NCBI RefSeq assembly: GCF_051846915.1
Contig: NZ_JBPYCR010000008.1
Location: 1 to 64,000, forward strand
DNA from: JBPYCR01 sp051846915
GTDB lineage: Bacteria > Bacillota > Bacilli > Bacillales > Amphibacillaceae
Length of the DNA: 64,000 nucleotides
Direction: 5' to 3'
Within the stretch, counting starts at the first letter, position 1, and each line of letters starts with the position of its first letter. A program made the position numbers and the translations under genes. Shown here in pieces: positions 1 through 9,439 of the stretch. Under the pieces are notes generated by a model. It saw only the letters and a list, made by a program, of their open reading frames with translations, was not told where the DNA came from and made no database searches.

Positions 1-6
1 TTTCAT

Positions 7-1058
7 TTGTCAATATAAGCTAGACAAATCTGATTCGTTTACGTACCTTGATAATGTTTCCAATGGTGTTTGATAATTTAAAGATTTTCTTGGTATTTGA
101 TTTCTCTTGTCTGCGACTGATGTAATGAAAGCCTGATTGACTTGATTAAAGTCCATTTCCTTTGGCAGACCGTCCTTTCGCAGTAAGCCGTTGGAATTTT
201 CATTCAAGGCACGCTGAGAAGGCGTTCCTGGATCTGCAAAATAAATAGCGACGTCGTGTTGATTACAAAGTGACTTCCAATTGGAAAACTCTTTCCCGCA
301 ATCAAATGTGATTGATTTAAACATGTTTCTAGGAATGGACTGAAACCATTGATTCAAGGTAGTTTCAATATCACTTGCCTTACGTCCTTTTGGTTTCAAG
401 GTAAAGATAACTTTTGAAAGACGTTCAACTAATGTGATGACAGCACTTTTGTGATGAACTCCAACAATGGTGTCTCCTTCTATGTGTCCGAACTCTCTCT
501 TGAAGGCGGGATAATCTATTTTTCTTTCAGCAATATTTCGCTTAAAAGCTTGTTTTCCTCGACGCTCTTGATGACCATTTGGTTTCCTTTTTCCTTTCAT
601 TGGAAGCGTCGTTTTATCAAATATTCCATTTTTGAATTGACGATAAAGGGTACGCATAGAACAGTTCACAGGCTTTTCAGCACGACCAATAATGACATCA
701 GGTGTCCAGCCTTTGGCAACTTTCTCTTTGATGTATGCCTGTTGTTTCTCAGGCAAAATGATTGTATGTCTTCCACAACGTTTTTTATTTTCTTTGTATT
801 GCTTATAGTAATCAAGGGCAGTATGCCCTTTGTGGAAAAAGTTAGTAACGTTGTAAATCGTTTGACGTGAACGTTTTAAAAGCTCTGAGATTTTCATAAC
901 AGGGATACGCTGATGATAATAAGATTCTATCATCACAAGTTCATCCGTGGTAAGATGGGTGTAGGTCATTTGTGATCACTCCTATGTTTTCTGTGGTTGG
1001 AAACACATATCGAGTGTACCACGAATGACTTTTTTAGTTGTCTAGCTTAATTTTACAA
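7..1058 (-). mobile_element. IS30-family insertion sequence
   Basis: Imperfect terminal inverted repeats of about 21 bp lie at 7-27 and 1038-1058; both contain the core AAGCTAGACAA (or its complement) and flank a single full-length transposase gene on the minus strand. The size, about 1.05 kb, fits the IS30 family. The outer limits may extend a few bases further, and the left flank is outside the window, so a target duplication cannot be checked. The right end abuts the broken lrgB-like frame, which indicates insertion into that gene. Confidence 0.88.
10..969 (-). CDS. IS30-family transposase
   Basis: This 319-residue DDE transposase moves the surrounding element. An N-terminal helix-turn-helix region (about residues 5-45) precedes an integrase-like catalytic core. 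Candidate catalytic residues are D166 (in GHIEGDTIVG), D223 (in TFDCGKEF) and E257 (in ALNENSNG). The last two are separated by 33 residues, as in the DD(33)E pattern of IS30 enzymes. The usual DNGKEF motif reads DCGKEF here, but the aspartate is kept. No frameshift is visible and both ends carry inverted repeats, so the element may still be active. Confidence 0.95.
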   Translation of the reverse strand: MTYTHLTTDELVMIESYYHQRIPVMKISELLKRSRQTIYNVTNFFHKGHTALDYYKQYKENKKRCGRHTIILPEKQQAYIKEKVAKGWTPDVIIGRAEKPVNCSMRTLYRQFKNGIFDKTTLPMKGKRKPNGHQERRGKQAFKRNIAERKIDYPAFKREFGHIEGDTIVGVHHKSAVITLVERLSKVIFTLKPKGRKASDIETTLNQWFQSIPRNMFKSITFDCGKEFSNWKSLCNQHDVAIYFADPGTPSQRALNENSNGLLRKDGLPKEMDFNQVNQAFITSVADKRNQIPRKSLNYQTPLETLSRYVNESDLSSLY

Positions 1059-1059
1059 T

Positions 1060-1683
1060 CGACGTTATAAAAAATACCCGAGCCCTTTATTATTGCCGGT
1101 TGCTGTAGCTACTGCCATTATTATTGTCATATTATACCTATTTCATCTTCCATATAACGTTTATATGATCGGTGGCGACTGGATCAGTGAGTTGCTCGGT
1201 CCCGCGGTAGTTGCATTAGCGTACCCGCTTTATCAGCAACGCACAATTTTGAAAGAATTGGCCATACCAATTACCGCTGGAACGTTTTCGGGAGCCTTTG
1301 TTGGAATATCAACAGGTGTCCTGATGGCAAAATGGGCCGACTTTGATGAAACGATTCTCTATTCGTTAAGTCCTAAATCAGTTACAACACCAGTTGCCAT
1401 GGATATTGCAGATGCAGCAGGAGGCGTTACTACATTGGCGGCTGCTTTTGTGATGATCGCAGGAATTGGCGGTACAATAATGAGTACATACATTTTCCGT
1501 TTGTTTCACATACATGAGACGATCGGACGCGGTGTTGGCATTGGCAGTGCTTCTCACGCAATTGGCACGGCAAGAGCAATGGAGAACAGTCAAATGGAAG
1601 GCTCGATCAGCACGATTGCGATGATTTTAAGTGCATTGTTTGTTTCCATTTTGGCACCATTGGTAACAATGCTTTTCATTTAA
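1060..1683 (+). pseudogene. lrgB: LrgB/CidB-family membrane protein, 5' end removed by IS30
   Basis: The frame encodes the C-terminal part of an LrgB-family protein, the membrane partner in LrgAB/CidAB systems linked to holin-like control of lysis and to pyruvate or overflow metabolite transport. Family features include LLGPAVVALAYPLYQQ, SVTTPVAMDIADAAGG and GIGSASHAIGTARAMENSQ, with several hydrophobic helices. The homologous frame continues upstream of the first possible start (TTG at 1093), running through 1060 straight into the end of the IS. About 30-40 N-terminal residues normally present are missing. It is therefore most likely a broken gene; a partner lrgA would lie left of the IS, outside the window. 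Confidence 0.85.
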
Positions 1684-1775
1684 GCGTTGAAGATTCCGTT
1701 CTGACAACATAAGTTAACTTTTGCCACACTATATGATAATAGTAAAAAAGCATGAAACAAACGGAGGCATATAAA

Positions 1776-2729
1776 ATGAACATAGCTCATGAACAACTGC
1801 ATCCATTTTCCGAGGAAATGGCAAAAGTCGTGATCGGTAGAGAAAAAGAGTTTAAACTTTTAATTACAGCTTTGCTAACTGGTGGCCATGTATTATTTGA
1901 GGACCTCCCGGGCATTGGGAAAACTACGATGGTAAAGGCGTTCGCCCAAGGAATTGACTCTAAATTTTCCCGGATTCAATGTACCCCGGACCTTCTGCCA
2001 TCAGATGTGTTGGGTGGATCCATCTTTAACCCGAAGACAAATGATTTTTATTTAAAAAAAGGGCCTGTATTTACGAACGTGTTGTTAGTGGATGAAATTA
2101 ATCGGGCTTTGCCTCGTACGCAATCAAGTTTGCTTGAGTGTATGGAGGAAGCACAAGTAACGATTGAAGGTGAAACATACCCACTAACCGCACCCTTTAT
2201 CGTTCTGGCGACACAAAACCCAGTTGATATGGAAGGGACTTTCCCGCTTCCAGAAGCACAAATGGATCGGTTTTTAATGAAAATTAATCTTGGATATCCT
2301 TCTCAAGTGGAAGAAGCACAAATGCTCGCACAAGTTGGGGATGAGGTTCCTTTTGAAAAAATAGAAGCTGTTTTTCAACCAGACCGAATAGAAGCAATGC
2401 AAAAGTGTAGCCAACAGGTGAAGGTTCATCCGTCCATCTTGGACTATATTACACAATTGGCGCAGCAAACGCGCAACCATGCACTTGTTTCGGTTGGGGT
2501 AAGTCCACGGGCAAGTAAAGCGCTTTATAAAACCGTGAAAGCGTGGGCTTTTTTAAATGGGCGTGACTATGTCACACCGGATGATGTAAAAGAAATGGTG
2601 CTCCCTGTTTGGAACCATCGCCTTATCTTAAGAACAGAAGCAAGAATTAATGATACGACGACAGAGGAAATTTTAACAGGTCTATTAGAACATGTTGAGG
2701 TGCCTCAAGAGCAGGTGATTCGGGGATGA
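1776..2729 (+). CDS. MoxR-family AAA+ ATPase
   Basis: MoxR ATPases act as chaperone-like remodelling enzymes, usually together with DUF58 and membrane proteins encoded next to them. Visible motifs are Walker A LPGIGKTT (about residues 44-51), Walker B LLVDEINR (103-110), the ATQNP sensor segment and the C-terminal MoxR lid. An in-frame ATG exists at 1752, but a good ribosome site (CGGAGG, 1763-1768) lies between it and the ATG at 1776, so 1776 is the better start, giving 317 residues. The end overlaps the next gene by 4 nt, indicating translational coupling in a three-gene operon. Confidence 0.93.
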   Translation: MNIAHEQLHPFSEEMAKVVIGREKEFKLLITALLTGGHVLFEDLPGIGKTTMVKAFAQGIDSKFSRIQCTPDLLPSDVLGGSIFNPKTNDFYLKKGPVFTNVLLVDEINRALPRTQSSLLECMEEAQVTIEGETYPLTAPFIVLATQNPVDMEGTFPLPEAQMDRFLMKINLGYPSQVEEAQMLAQVGDEVPFEKIEAVFQPDRIEAMQKCSQQVKVHPSILDYITQLAQQTRNHALVSVGVSPRASKALYKTVKAWAFLNGRDYVTPDDVKEMVLPVWNHRLILRTEARINDTTTEEILTGLLEHVEVPQEQVIRG

Positions 2730-4168
2730 ATGCGGACAATGAACCGACTGAGGAGAAAGCGGTTCAGCGCAAAGAAAAAATGGGTAGTGGAAAAACGATG
2801 CGAACAAATCCGAATGACAGCAAGCAGGTAATTGACGCGGTCGATAAGCAAAGAACGGGTGAAAAAGGAATTCGTTCCAAGGAAGGCACCTCAGCAAGCA
2901 GGCAAGCTTCTGGCTTGGAAGAGAATGAAAATGTTACCCCTGTCAAGAAAACAAGCATCTTGTTTGAACCTCTCACTATCGGATGTATGCTTGTTCTTTT
3001 AGTCATAGCTGTGTGGTTTAAATTTCTTCCTTTGATTGTCGTCTTTTCCTTTTTACTTATTTTATCTTTATTTATTATTGTTTGGAAAAAGAAGGCACTA
3101 ACAAAAATTGAATTAGGTCTGGAAGTTTCTAAAACGCGGTTGTTTGTCGGGGAGGAGCTTCAGGCAAATGCACAACTGAAAAATAATAAATGGCTGCCAC
3201 TGATTTGGCTGGAATGGGAATTCCCGGCAAGTAAACAAATGACTTGGGGAGATACCTGCCAAAATACATATGTTGCTCGATTTTTAAGTTTGCTATCGTA
3301 TCAGCAAGTAAATTGGACTGTAAAAGGACAAGGTAATAAGCGCGGCGTATACGATATTGGTCAGGTCACTGTTCGTTCCGGTGATGGGTTTCGTTTTGCC
3401 GAAAAAGAGCACGTGCACACATTAAATAAAACTGTTTTCGTTTATCCGGAATTGCTTCCTGTGCGCGTTCCCCCATTTCGTCCATCCATGCAATGGGAAA
3501 TTAAAGGAAAGAAAGGTGGTTTCCTTGAAGATCCATTATTAATTAATGGAATTCGTGATTATGAGGCTGGTGATGATTGGCGCAGGTTTAATTGGCGAGC
3601 AAGTGCAAGAAAAGGGAAAATGCAGACGAACGTGTACCAGCCGATTATATCTGAGCAATTGTTCATTGTTCTTGATATTCAAGGGTTTTTCATTGATGAA
3701 GAAAAATATGCGAATGATGAAGAAAAACAACATCAATATCGATTGGAAAAGGAAAATAGCTTTGAAGCATTCTTATCGACCATTGCCTCTTTCGCAGTAG
3801 CATACCATGAACAGGAAATCCATATTGGGTATACAAGTAATGGACTTAATCAGAACAAAAGAAAGCAGCGATTTGTTGCACCGGGAAGTGAAATCACGCC
3901 TGTACTGGATGAATTGGCACAACTAACGCAAAACGTTAACAGACATGTCTCACCATTTGCTGACGTTTCTTACCACGGGGGAGCGGTCCCGGTATTTATT
4001 TTTTGTGAACGTATTTTGGAAGCGCATTATCGTTGGTATGAACAATACCACCAGAAGATGGCGATTCATTTTTATTATGTCTATGAAAGTAAGTTTTCCA
4101 TCAAGCTGCATGATCATGCTAAGCCAATAGACGATCTGCTTAAAAGTAAAGGGGCTGAAAGCTCATGA
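2726..4168 (+). CDS. DUF58-domain protein with charged N-terminal extension
   Basis: This 480-residue protein carries the DUF58 signature ING-IRDYEAGDDWRRFNWRASA at about residues 272-295, followed by a von Willebrand A-like region (FIVLDIQG). Two hydrophobic segments (about residues 80-122) anchor it in the membrane. The first 75 residues are very hydrophilic, rich in Lys, Glu and Ser, which is longer than the usual short N-terminus of the family. No second start with a better ribosome site is obvious after the hydrophilic stretch. DUF58 proteins work with MoxR ATPases, and the two genes overlap here. The precise substrate is unknown. Confidence 0.88.
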   Translation: MNADNEPTEEKAVQRKEKMGSGKTMRTNPNDSKQVIDAVDKQRTGEKGIRSKEGTSASRQASGLEENENVTPVKKTSILFEPLTIGCMLVLLVIAVWFKFLPLIVVFSFLLILSLFIIVWKKKALTKIELGLEVSKTRLFVGEELQANAQLKNNKWLPLIWLEWEFPASKQMTWGDTCQNTYVARFLSLLSYQQVNWTVKGQGNKRGVYDIGQVTVRSGDGFRFAEKEHVHTLNKTVFVYPELLPVRVPPFRPSMQWEIKGKKGGFLEDPLLINGIRDYEAGDDWRRFNWRASARKGKMQTNVYQPIISEQLFIVLDIQGFFIDEEKYANDEEKQHQYRLEKENSFEAFLSTIASFAVAYHEQEIHIGYTSNGLNQNKRKQRFVAPGSEITPVLDELAQLTQNVNRHVSPFADVSYHGGAVPVFIFCERILEAHYRWYEQYHQKMAIHFYYVYESKFSIKLHDHAKPIDDLLKSKGAESS

Positions 4169-5499
4169 ATGTTTTATTTAGAGCATTTGTCGTATTGTTT
4201 AGTGAAGCTATCTGGATCTATTTTATTATTGCATTGTTTGCAGGGGTGGAATGGGATGAAGCGGTTTATGTCCATGTGATGTGGTGGATTGTTGCTGGGT
4301 TAAGCGGATTTGTGATAAATAACTTGTTAGCGGGAAAAGTGTCATCTACACCGGTGATTACAATAAATGGGTTCGTTCTTATACTAATCGTTATCCAAAA
4401 CTGGAGACTAACGGTTCCAGAGGGTCTATGGTCTTTTGGCATCTACTTAACTATTGCTGTTAGTTTTGTGTTTATTCGCAGTGTTAGTTTTGTATATAAA
4501 AAGACAACGAGGCAGCAGCTACTGCACCGGTTTGAAGGAAATGTCGTTTTATATGCTGTATTTGTGTTTGCCTTTACAGTGAAAGATTGGGATACGCCAG
4601 CTTTTCATTTTTCATTTATTGTAGCGATTATGATGAGCTTAATGGGAATGATTTTAACATTGCAAAGCCATGAACAGGAAGAGGGAAATTTACGAGTAGA
4701 GGTCCATAAAGCTGGCAATTCCGGAACACTTTTTAGTGTTGTCGGGGTATTGTTTAGCTTGATTGTGATTGCAAGTTCTCTCTTATTTCTCCCGTCTGTC
4801 CGAGAGTCACTGCATACGTTGGGTAAAAGTGGATTGGCGGGCGTTAAATGGTTGTACGAAAAGGGTGTGACCGCTATATCGTGGCTGTTCGGCTTATTTC
4901 CCGAAACGAAGGGGAAGGGGGAATTGCCTGATCCGCAACCTTCTCCCCCGGTCCTTCCTGAAGAGGATTCTGAGGAATTATTGTTCTCATTGCCGTTAGC
5001 GTGGATAGTAGGAATTATAGCTGCGATAGCAATTATTGCAGCTCTTTGGCTGCTTTCCCGCTATTTAAAACGATGGCAACCGAAAAAAGCAGTAAATGTA
5101 GAACGCACTTTTACCTTTGGTGGTTTAGGTTGGAAGAAGATAATGGAGAAAATCATTTTTTTTATAAGACGTCTGCAAAGGAAGTGGAAGCAGAAGTTTT
5201 CACGCTATTATTTCCATAACGTATATTGGTACTTCCACCAGGTCGAAAAATGGGGAGAAAAGAATGGTTTGAAGCGATTGGCAACGGAAACGGCGAAGGA
5301 TTATGCAGGAAAAATGATACATGCGCTGGCCAATCAGGAGGACAAGCGCGTGTCGGGTGAGAAAAACGAGCAACTGGCTGCCGGGTTGTTGAAAATAAGC
5401 AATGATTATCAAGCCGTTTACTATGGAGGGGAAAGGAAGTCAGCCGAAGCAGATTATAAATTGTTACTGGATCAATTAAGAGAAATTCGATTAAAATAA
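4165..5499 (+). CDS. Multi-pass membrane protein with DUF4129-like C-terminus
   Basis: A 444-residue membrane protein completes the MoxR-DUF58 operon. It has about seven hydrophobic segments: six in residues 5-210 and one at about 275-297. A cytoplasmic tail follows, in which the stretch FHQVEKWGEKNGLKRLATETAKDYA resembles the DUF4129 domain found at the end of transglutaminase-like proteins of such operons. No transglutaminase Cys-His-Asp core is visible, so this seems a shortened partner with only the membrane and tail parts. It overlaps the DUF58 gene by 4 nt and is followed by a terminator. Function is inferred only from context. Confidence 0.7.
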   Translation: MNVLFRAFVVLFSEAIWIYFIIALFAGVEWDEAVYVHVMWWIVAGLSGFVINNLLAGKVSSTPVITINGFVLILIVIQNWRLTVPEGLWSFGIYLTIAVSFVFIRSVSFVYKKTTRQQLLHRFEGNVVLYAVFVFAFTVKDWDTPAFHFSFIVAIMMSLMGMILTLQSHEQEEGNLRVEVHKAGNSGTLFSVVGVLFSLIVIASSLLFLPSVRESLHTLGKSGLAGVKWLYEKGVTAISWLFGLFPETKGKGELPDPQPSPPVLPEEDSEELLFSLPLAWIVGIIAAIAIIAALWLLSRYLKRWQPKKAVNVERTFTFGGLGWKKIMEKIIFFIRRLQRKWKQKFSRYYFHNVYWYFHQVEKWGEKNGLKRLATETAKDYAGKMIHALANQEDKRVSGEKNEQLAAGLLKISNDYQAVYYGGERKSAEADYKLLLDQLREIRLK

Positions 5500-5510
5500 A
5501 GCACCAAGTA

Positions 5511-5560
5511 AAAGACGTGTATGCGATCACTATAAAGGGTGAGCATGCACGTCTTTTTAT
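5511..5560 (+). terminator. Rho-independent terminator after the MoxR operon
   Basis: The arm AAAGACGTGTATGC (5511-5524) pairs with GCATGCACGTCTTT (5543-5556), with one G-U pair, and is followed by TTA and an AT-rich stretch. It ends the MoxR/DUF58 operon. Confidence 0.85.
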
Positions 5561-5724
5561 GCGGCTAATGATGATTAAATTAGCTTTCCATGAAATAGAC
5601 TATTTAAAAAAATTGATGTACGTCAAGGAACGCATGATCGACCTATTTCATAATGAAAGTAGTCCTTATATATAAAAAGGGATATTTTTAACTTTTTCAA
5701 ATAGGCAGGAAAAGAGGTGGGGTT

Positions 5725-6222
5725 ATGCTGCTTACGATGCGACAAATTGTACTAACCATTCATATTTTGCTTGGTATCGCCTGGTTTGGCGGAATCTTAT
5801 TTGTTGGCTGGGGCGTGTATCCAGTGGTAAAAAAGATGGCTATTTTGGAACAACAATATTTCTTAACGGCATTAATGAAAGGAACTCATAAATTATTCGC
5901 ATTGGCGGGCGCAGGCGTTATATTGACCGGCATTTCACTAGGAACAATTTTTGGACCCATCAAACAATGGGAAGTGCTTTTTAACTCTACGTACGGTAGT
6001 TTATTTTTGCTCGCCATCATTATCGGTACGCTTAGTTTATTGTGGGGGGTATTTGTTGGCCATAAACAGACAATGAAGATGTTGTTGAATGACCCAATTT
6101 GGAATTACGCAGCAAAAGGCGAGACAAAACCTTTAAATCAAGCGATGAGAAATATAACAATTTTGACATCAGTTGAAGTAATGGGGCTTACTACACTTAT
6201 TATTATTATGGTTTTACTTTAA
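5725..6222 (+). CDS. CopD/DUF2269-like four-helix membrane protein
   Basis: This 165-residue integral membrane protein has four predicted helices. Histidines lie at the start of helices or in loops (TIHILLGIAWFGG, THKLFALAG, VGHKQT), a layout seen in CopD-like and DUF2269-like families that may bind haem or metal. The start at 5725 has a ribosome site GAGGTGGGG. The gene sits 25 nt before a MenA-type prenyltransferase, so a role at the respiratory membrane is possible, but I cannot assign a reaction. Family assignment is moderate. Confidence 0.6.
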   Translation: MLLTMRQIVLTIHILLGIAWFGGILFVGWGVYPVVKKMAILEQQYFLTALMKGTHKLFALAGAGVILTGISLGTIFGPIKQWEVLFNSTYGSLFLLAIIIGTLSLLWGVFVGHKQTMKMLLNDPIWNYAAKGETKPLNQAMRNITILTSVEVMGLTTLIIIMVLL

Positions 6223-6247
6223 CTTAGCGAAAAAAGGAGGAAGAAAC

Positions 6248-7159
6248 ATGGATATAGTAATGAACGCGAGGAAGGAAAGCTACACTTATCGGGCTTCATG
6301 GTTCCAGCTCATACGGCCATTAACATTAACAGGGACAATTAGTCCAGCACTCGTCGGGACAGCATTGGCCGCTCAAAAAGGCAACCTTCATGTCAGTTAC
6401 TTTATTGCTATTTTGGTTGCCATGCTTCTGATTCAAATGGCAGTAAATATTTGTAATGATTATTTTGACTTTAAAAATGGGCAAGATTGTGAAAAGTGGA
6501 CGGAAGGAAAAGTGGGTGCTCATACACCTGAATATCATCAATTGCCAATTGTAGCAGGTGGGATGCTTGGTATTGCGGCTATTATCGGTATTTGGTTAGT
6601 CGTTCAAAGTGAATGGTGGATTTTGATAGTTGGTGTTTTAGGGATGCTGTTCGGTGTCGGTTATTCAGCCGGAAAGCGTTCGTTGTCGTCGATCGGACTA
6701 GGTGAACTGGTGGCAGCGATCTTTCTCGGACTCGCAGCAACGATCTTGCCATACGTCGTTCAAGGAAATACTGTTGATGGAACGATTGTTTTTCCAGCTA
6801 TCCTGTTTGCGCTTCTCATCTCATCCATGATATTAACGAACAATATTCGCGATATTGAAAAGGACACCGGTTTTCGCCGTACGATTGCTATTATACTTGG
6901 CCGAAAATGGGCCATACGACTATTATCCGGCATACTTCTATCCATCTATGTTTGGCTTATTATACTTCTTTTTATCGGTATTTTACCATGGATTTCAGTA
7001 TTATCTATACTCGCCCTTCCTTTAGCAATTAAGTTGCGATGGAGTTTACGAAAAGGAGCAAACCAACAAGAAAAGAAAATTGTCATGAAATGGGTCGCGT
7101 ATCATCATTCGGCTTTTGGCCTAATGTTAGCGTTATCCCTGTTTCTTTTAGTTATGTGA
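6248..7159 (+). CDS. menA: UbiA/MenA-family prenyltransferase
   Basis: This 303-residue membrane enzyme belongs to the UbiA superfamily, which joins a polyprenyl chain to an aromatic acceptor. In Bacillales the closest role is 1,4-dihydroxy-2-naphthoate polyprenyltransferase of menaquinone synthesis. The first Asp-rich motif is NICNDYFDFKNGQD (about residues 74-87), and the second is NNIRDIEKDTGFRR (about 198-211). Eight or nine hydrophobic helices are visible. The start is supported by AAGGAGG at 6234-6240. The segment between the motifs (EKWTEGKVGAHTPEYHQ) differs from B. subtilis MenA as I remember it, so another UbiA specificity remains possible. Confidence 0.8.
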   Translation: MDIVMNARKESYTYRASWFQLIRPLTLTGTISPALVGTALAAQKGNLHVSYFIAILVAMLLIQMAVNICNDYFDFKNGQDCEKWTEGKVGAHTPEYHQLPIVAGGMLGIAAIIGIWLVVQSEWWILIVGVLGMLFGVGYSAGKRSLSSIGLGELVAAIFLGLAATILPYVVQGNTVDGTIVFPAILFALLISSMILTNNIRDIEKDTGFRRTIAIILGRKWAIRLLSGILLSIYVWLIILLFIGILPWISVLSILALPLAIKLRWSLRKGANQQEKKIVMKWVAYHHSAFGLMLALSLFLLVM

Positions 7160-7201
7160 GATTTGTTTTGAGTTGTGGATGTTAAGGATTGCAGGTAAAT
7201 A

Positions 7202-7333
7202 CTGATAAAACAGGTGTTTCCGCTGATACGGGGGTGAACATAGCTGATAAATAGGGGATGTGCGCTGATATCAGGTGGAAGAAAGTTGATAAGACAATGT
7301 TATCCGCTGATATCGGTTGAATAAAAGTTGAAA
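7202..7333. repeat. CTGATA motifs at an exact 21-nt period
   Basis: CTGATA or a close variant starts at 7202, 7223, 7244, 7265, 7286 (TTGATA), 7307 and 7328 (TTGAAA), so every unit is 21 nt, equal to two turns of B-DNA. The bases between the motifs are G/A-rich and vary. The block lies between two convergent genes and has no open frame. Similar scattered GCTGATAA-type repeats occur in other Bacillaceae genomes as far as I recall; no function is known to me. Confidence 0.8.
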
Positions 7334-7341
7334 AAATAAGC

Positions 7342-7370
7342 AAACAGCGCCTAACCCGTTGGCGCTGTTT
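7342..7370. terminator. Bidirectional terminator between convergent genes
   Basis: A perfect 10-bp stem (AAACAGCGCC, 7342-7351, with GGCGCTGTTT, 7361-7370) and a 9-nt loop lie between the menA-like gene and the minus-strand SEC-C gene. The T-rich or A-rich flanks let it act in both directions. Confidence 0.85.
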
Positions 7371-7375
7371 TATGA

Positions 7376-9289
7376 TTAAAGTTGTTCAAGCAACTCTAGA
7401 TTCTCCTCCCACAGATGGATATGTTGCTGAACATAGGCTATTGCTTCGTTTTCGTCCCCTATCCCGACATATTCTATTTCTATATCCGGTATTTTCATCT
7501 CTCCTATCAAATAAGGACTGATGTATGCGTTTTGAGATTGCGCTTCTTTGATCAGACGCTTTGTCGTTTTTGTTAGCCCTTCTGTAGCATAATGGAGCAA
7601 CACTTTATTAAATAAAAACTCCGCCGAGTTTTCATCGTATTCTTCCATGAGTTGTTTTGCTTCATCGTACATTTCTAACTCCATGTATATCGTCAGCAGC
7701 AAATAGCGAATTCCTTGATTGTCATTTGGATTCAGTCGCAACATTTCTTCGTATTCGTTTATCGCTTCTTCATATTTCCCGGTTTGATTCAAAATTTCCG
7801 CATACATGGCTTTAGCGCGCATATATGGACGTGTTTCAGTCAAACCCCAGAAGTGGCCATTATTTTCCATGAAAAAAGCTTTGCCTAAATCTTTCTTCCC
7901 TACATCAACTGCTTTTTGGACATAGCGTTTATATTCCTCCAGTGATTGGGCTCCTTCCGCCATAAGTATATATGCGTCCGGGCTGTTCGGGTACGTTTCA
8001 AGCGCTTTTTCTATGAGTTGATTTCGCTTATTTCCGCGGACTTCTCGTGCATCAAACAATAAATCCTGTGCTTGATCCCGTGCAGACATGGGAATTTGCG
8101 GTTTTTTCGTATCGTCGTTTAACACTTCATCCAAAAAAGCTTGGATATCTTCATCCGATTCAAAGTTTTGTTCATCTAGCAGTCGTTGTATATCACGCAT
8201 TTCCCTTTCCATATTAAAGGCGGGCGGGTTGTCATGTGGATTTTCAGCTAACAAGTCCATCTCGTCATCAACATCATCTTTTAACATGTAATCTTCCATG
8301 GATGCAATCAATTTACGGTAATTTGTGGAGATGGTACCTGCTGATATTCCATATTCTTTTGCCAACTCTTTTTGTGTAATGGTGCTAGCCTCATCGATTT
8401 CCGTTATCACGAGGTATTCCAGTGCTGCTGCATAGTTCGCAATTTTTTTGAACATGGGCTGTTCTTTTTCACAATACCATTGCCAAATCATTATCCCTGC
8501 AGTAATAATTTCTTCGCCATACTGTTGCTCATTCATCCGCTTTGTAAATAATTTCGCCACCATCTCATGGATTGGGTTGTCCCATTCTAAATCATCCAAT
8601 TCTAGCATTAGTACGTCCTGTAAAAATTCGGGAAAACTGTCTTCTTCAAAGCGGCCTAATGAAACTGGATACTGCTTCAAAATGGATAATATCTCCTCCT
8701 GATCAACAGAGAAAAGTTCTACCAATCCAAAACAAAATTGATGGTAGCCTATATAGGGAACGAGCGCACCAATAAGTATGGTGTCATCCATTAAATCATA
8801 GGTATCGACAGGAACCCGGTACTCTTTATTTGTGAGCAAGTCATGAATGGTGGCCATTTCGTCATCCTCATCCATGGCAACGACCTCGTAAACGGAAAGA
8901 GAAGCGGATAACCATTCGGTAAATGTATTTCTAACTCTTGACCGCAGCCCATGCATTGGCAGCTGCTCTGCATAAATATCTATGATTGTTTGCCCCTGAT
9001 GGTTCATCGGTTCATTAAAAAGGAGCCACACGGTTAGTCCGGTTAAATATTCCTGGGCAACTTCCTCATCCTGCATGAAAGCGAGAGGAGGCATAAACGG
9101 CTTTGCCTTTTGGGCAATTTCCTGTTCATAGTGAGCAGTGATAAACTCAATTAATCCTTCCTGCAATTGATCAAGCTCATTGTTATAAACGTGTGAACTC
9201 AATTCAATCACATTGGAATTTCCACAGCATTTCTTATACTTTTTACCGCTGCCGCACGGACAGGGGTCATTTCGTTTTGTTTTTCCCAT
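7376..9289 (-). CDS. SEC-C motif, helix-turn-helix and TPR protein
   Basis: This protein of 637 residues opens with a SEC-C zinc-binding motif (NDPCPCGSGKKYKKCC, about residues 6-21). A mid-protein helix-turn-helix-like segment follows (TQKELAKEYGISAGTISTNY, about 330-350), and the C-terminal third has tetratricopeptide-like repeats (for example TGKYEEAINEYEEMLRLNPN). An open frame continues upstream to 9376, but the ATG at 9289 has a GGGGTG ribosome site and begins right before the SEC-C motif, so I use it. SEC-C is named for SecA but also occurs on many unrelated proteins. The function is unknown; a regulatory or adaptor role is possible. Confidence 0.8.
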   Translation of the reverse strand: MGKTKRNDPCPCGSGKKYKKCCGNSNVIELSSHVYNNELDQLQEGLIEFITAHYEQEIAQKAKPFMPPLAFMQDEEVAQEYLTGLTVWLLFNEPMNHQGQTIIDIYAEQLPMHGLRSRVRNTFTEWLSASLSVYEVVAMDEDDEMATIHDLLTNKEYRVPVDTYDLMDDTILIGALVPYIGYHQFCFGLVELFSVDQEEILSILKQYPVSLGRFEEDSFPEFLQDVLMLELDDLEWDNPIHEMVAKLFTKRMNEQQYGEEIITAGIMIWQWYCEKEQPMFKKIANYAAALEYLVITEIDEASTITQKELAKEYGISAGTISTNYRKLIASMEDYMLKDDVDDEMDLLAENPHDNPPAFNMEREMRDIQRLLDEQNFESDEDIQAFLDEVLNDDTKKPQIPMSARDQAQDLLFDAREVRGNKRNQLIEKALETYPNSPDAYILMAEGAQSLEEYKRYVQKAVDVGKKDLGKAFFMENNGHFWGLTETRPYMRAKAMYAEILNQTGKYEEAINEYEEMLRLNPNDNQGIRYLLLTIYMELEMYDEAKQLMEEYDENSAEFLFNKVLLHYATEGLTKTTKRLIKEAQSQNAYISPYLIGEMKIPDIEIEYVGIGDENEAIAYVQQHIHLWEENLELLEQL

Positions 9290-9402
9290 CTTATTCACCC
9301 CAACATCGTGATTATGCATTCTATTATGAACAAAAAGATCCTGTAGTACAAGCCGAATAACAACATAATGAAGCATATTTTCTAAATAAAATAAAAAATC
9401 AC

Positions 9403-9431
9403 TTGCTTAATACTAAAGTGTGAGTTATCAT
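9403..9431 (+). promoter_or_regulatory. Sigma-A-type promoter of the first RiPP precursor
   Basis: TTGCTT (9403-9408) and TATCAT (9426-9431) are separated by exactly 17 nt. The start of transcription would fall near 9438, directly before the SinR-like palindrome at 9440-9455. Confidence 0.6.
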
Positions 9432-9439
9432 GAATTTAT

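Noticed and set aside
451..870. 139-codon plus-strand frame inside the IS30 transposase
   Set aside because: Antisense shadow of the transposase gene; no ribosome site or domain.
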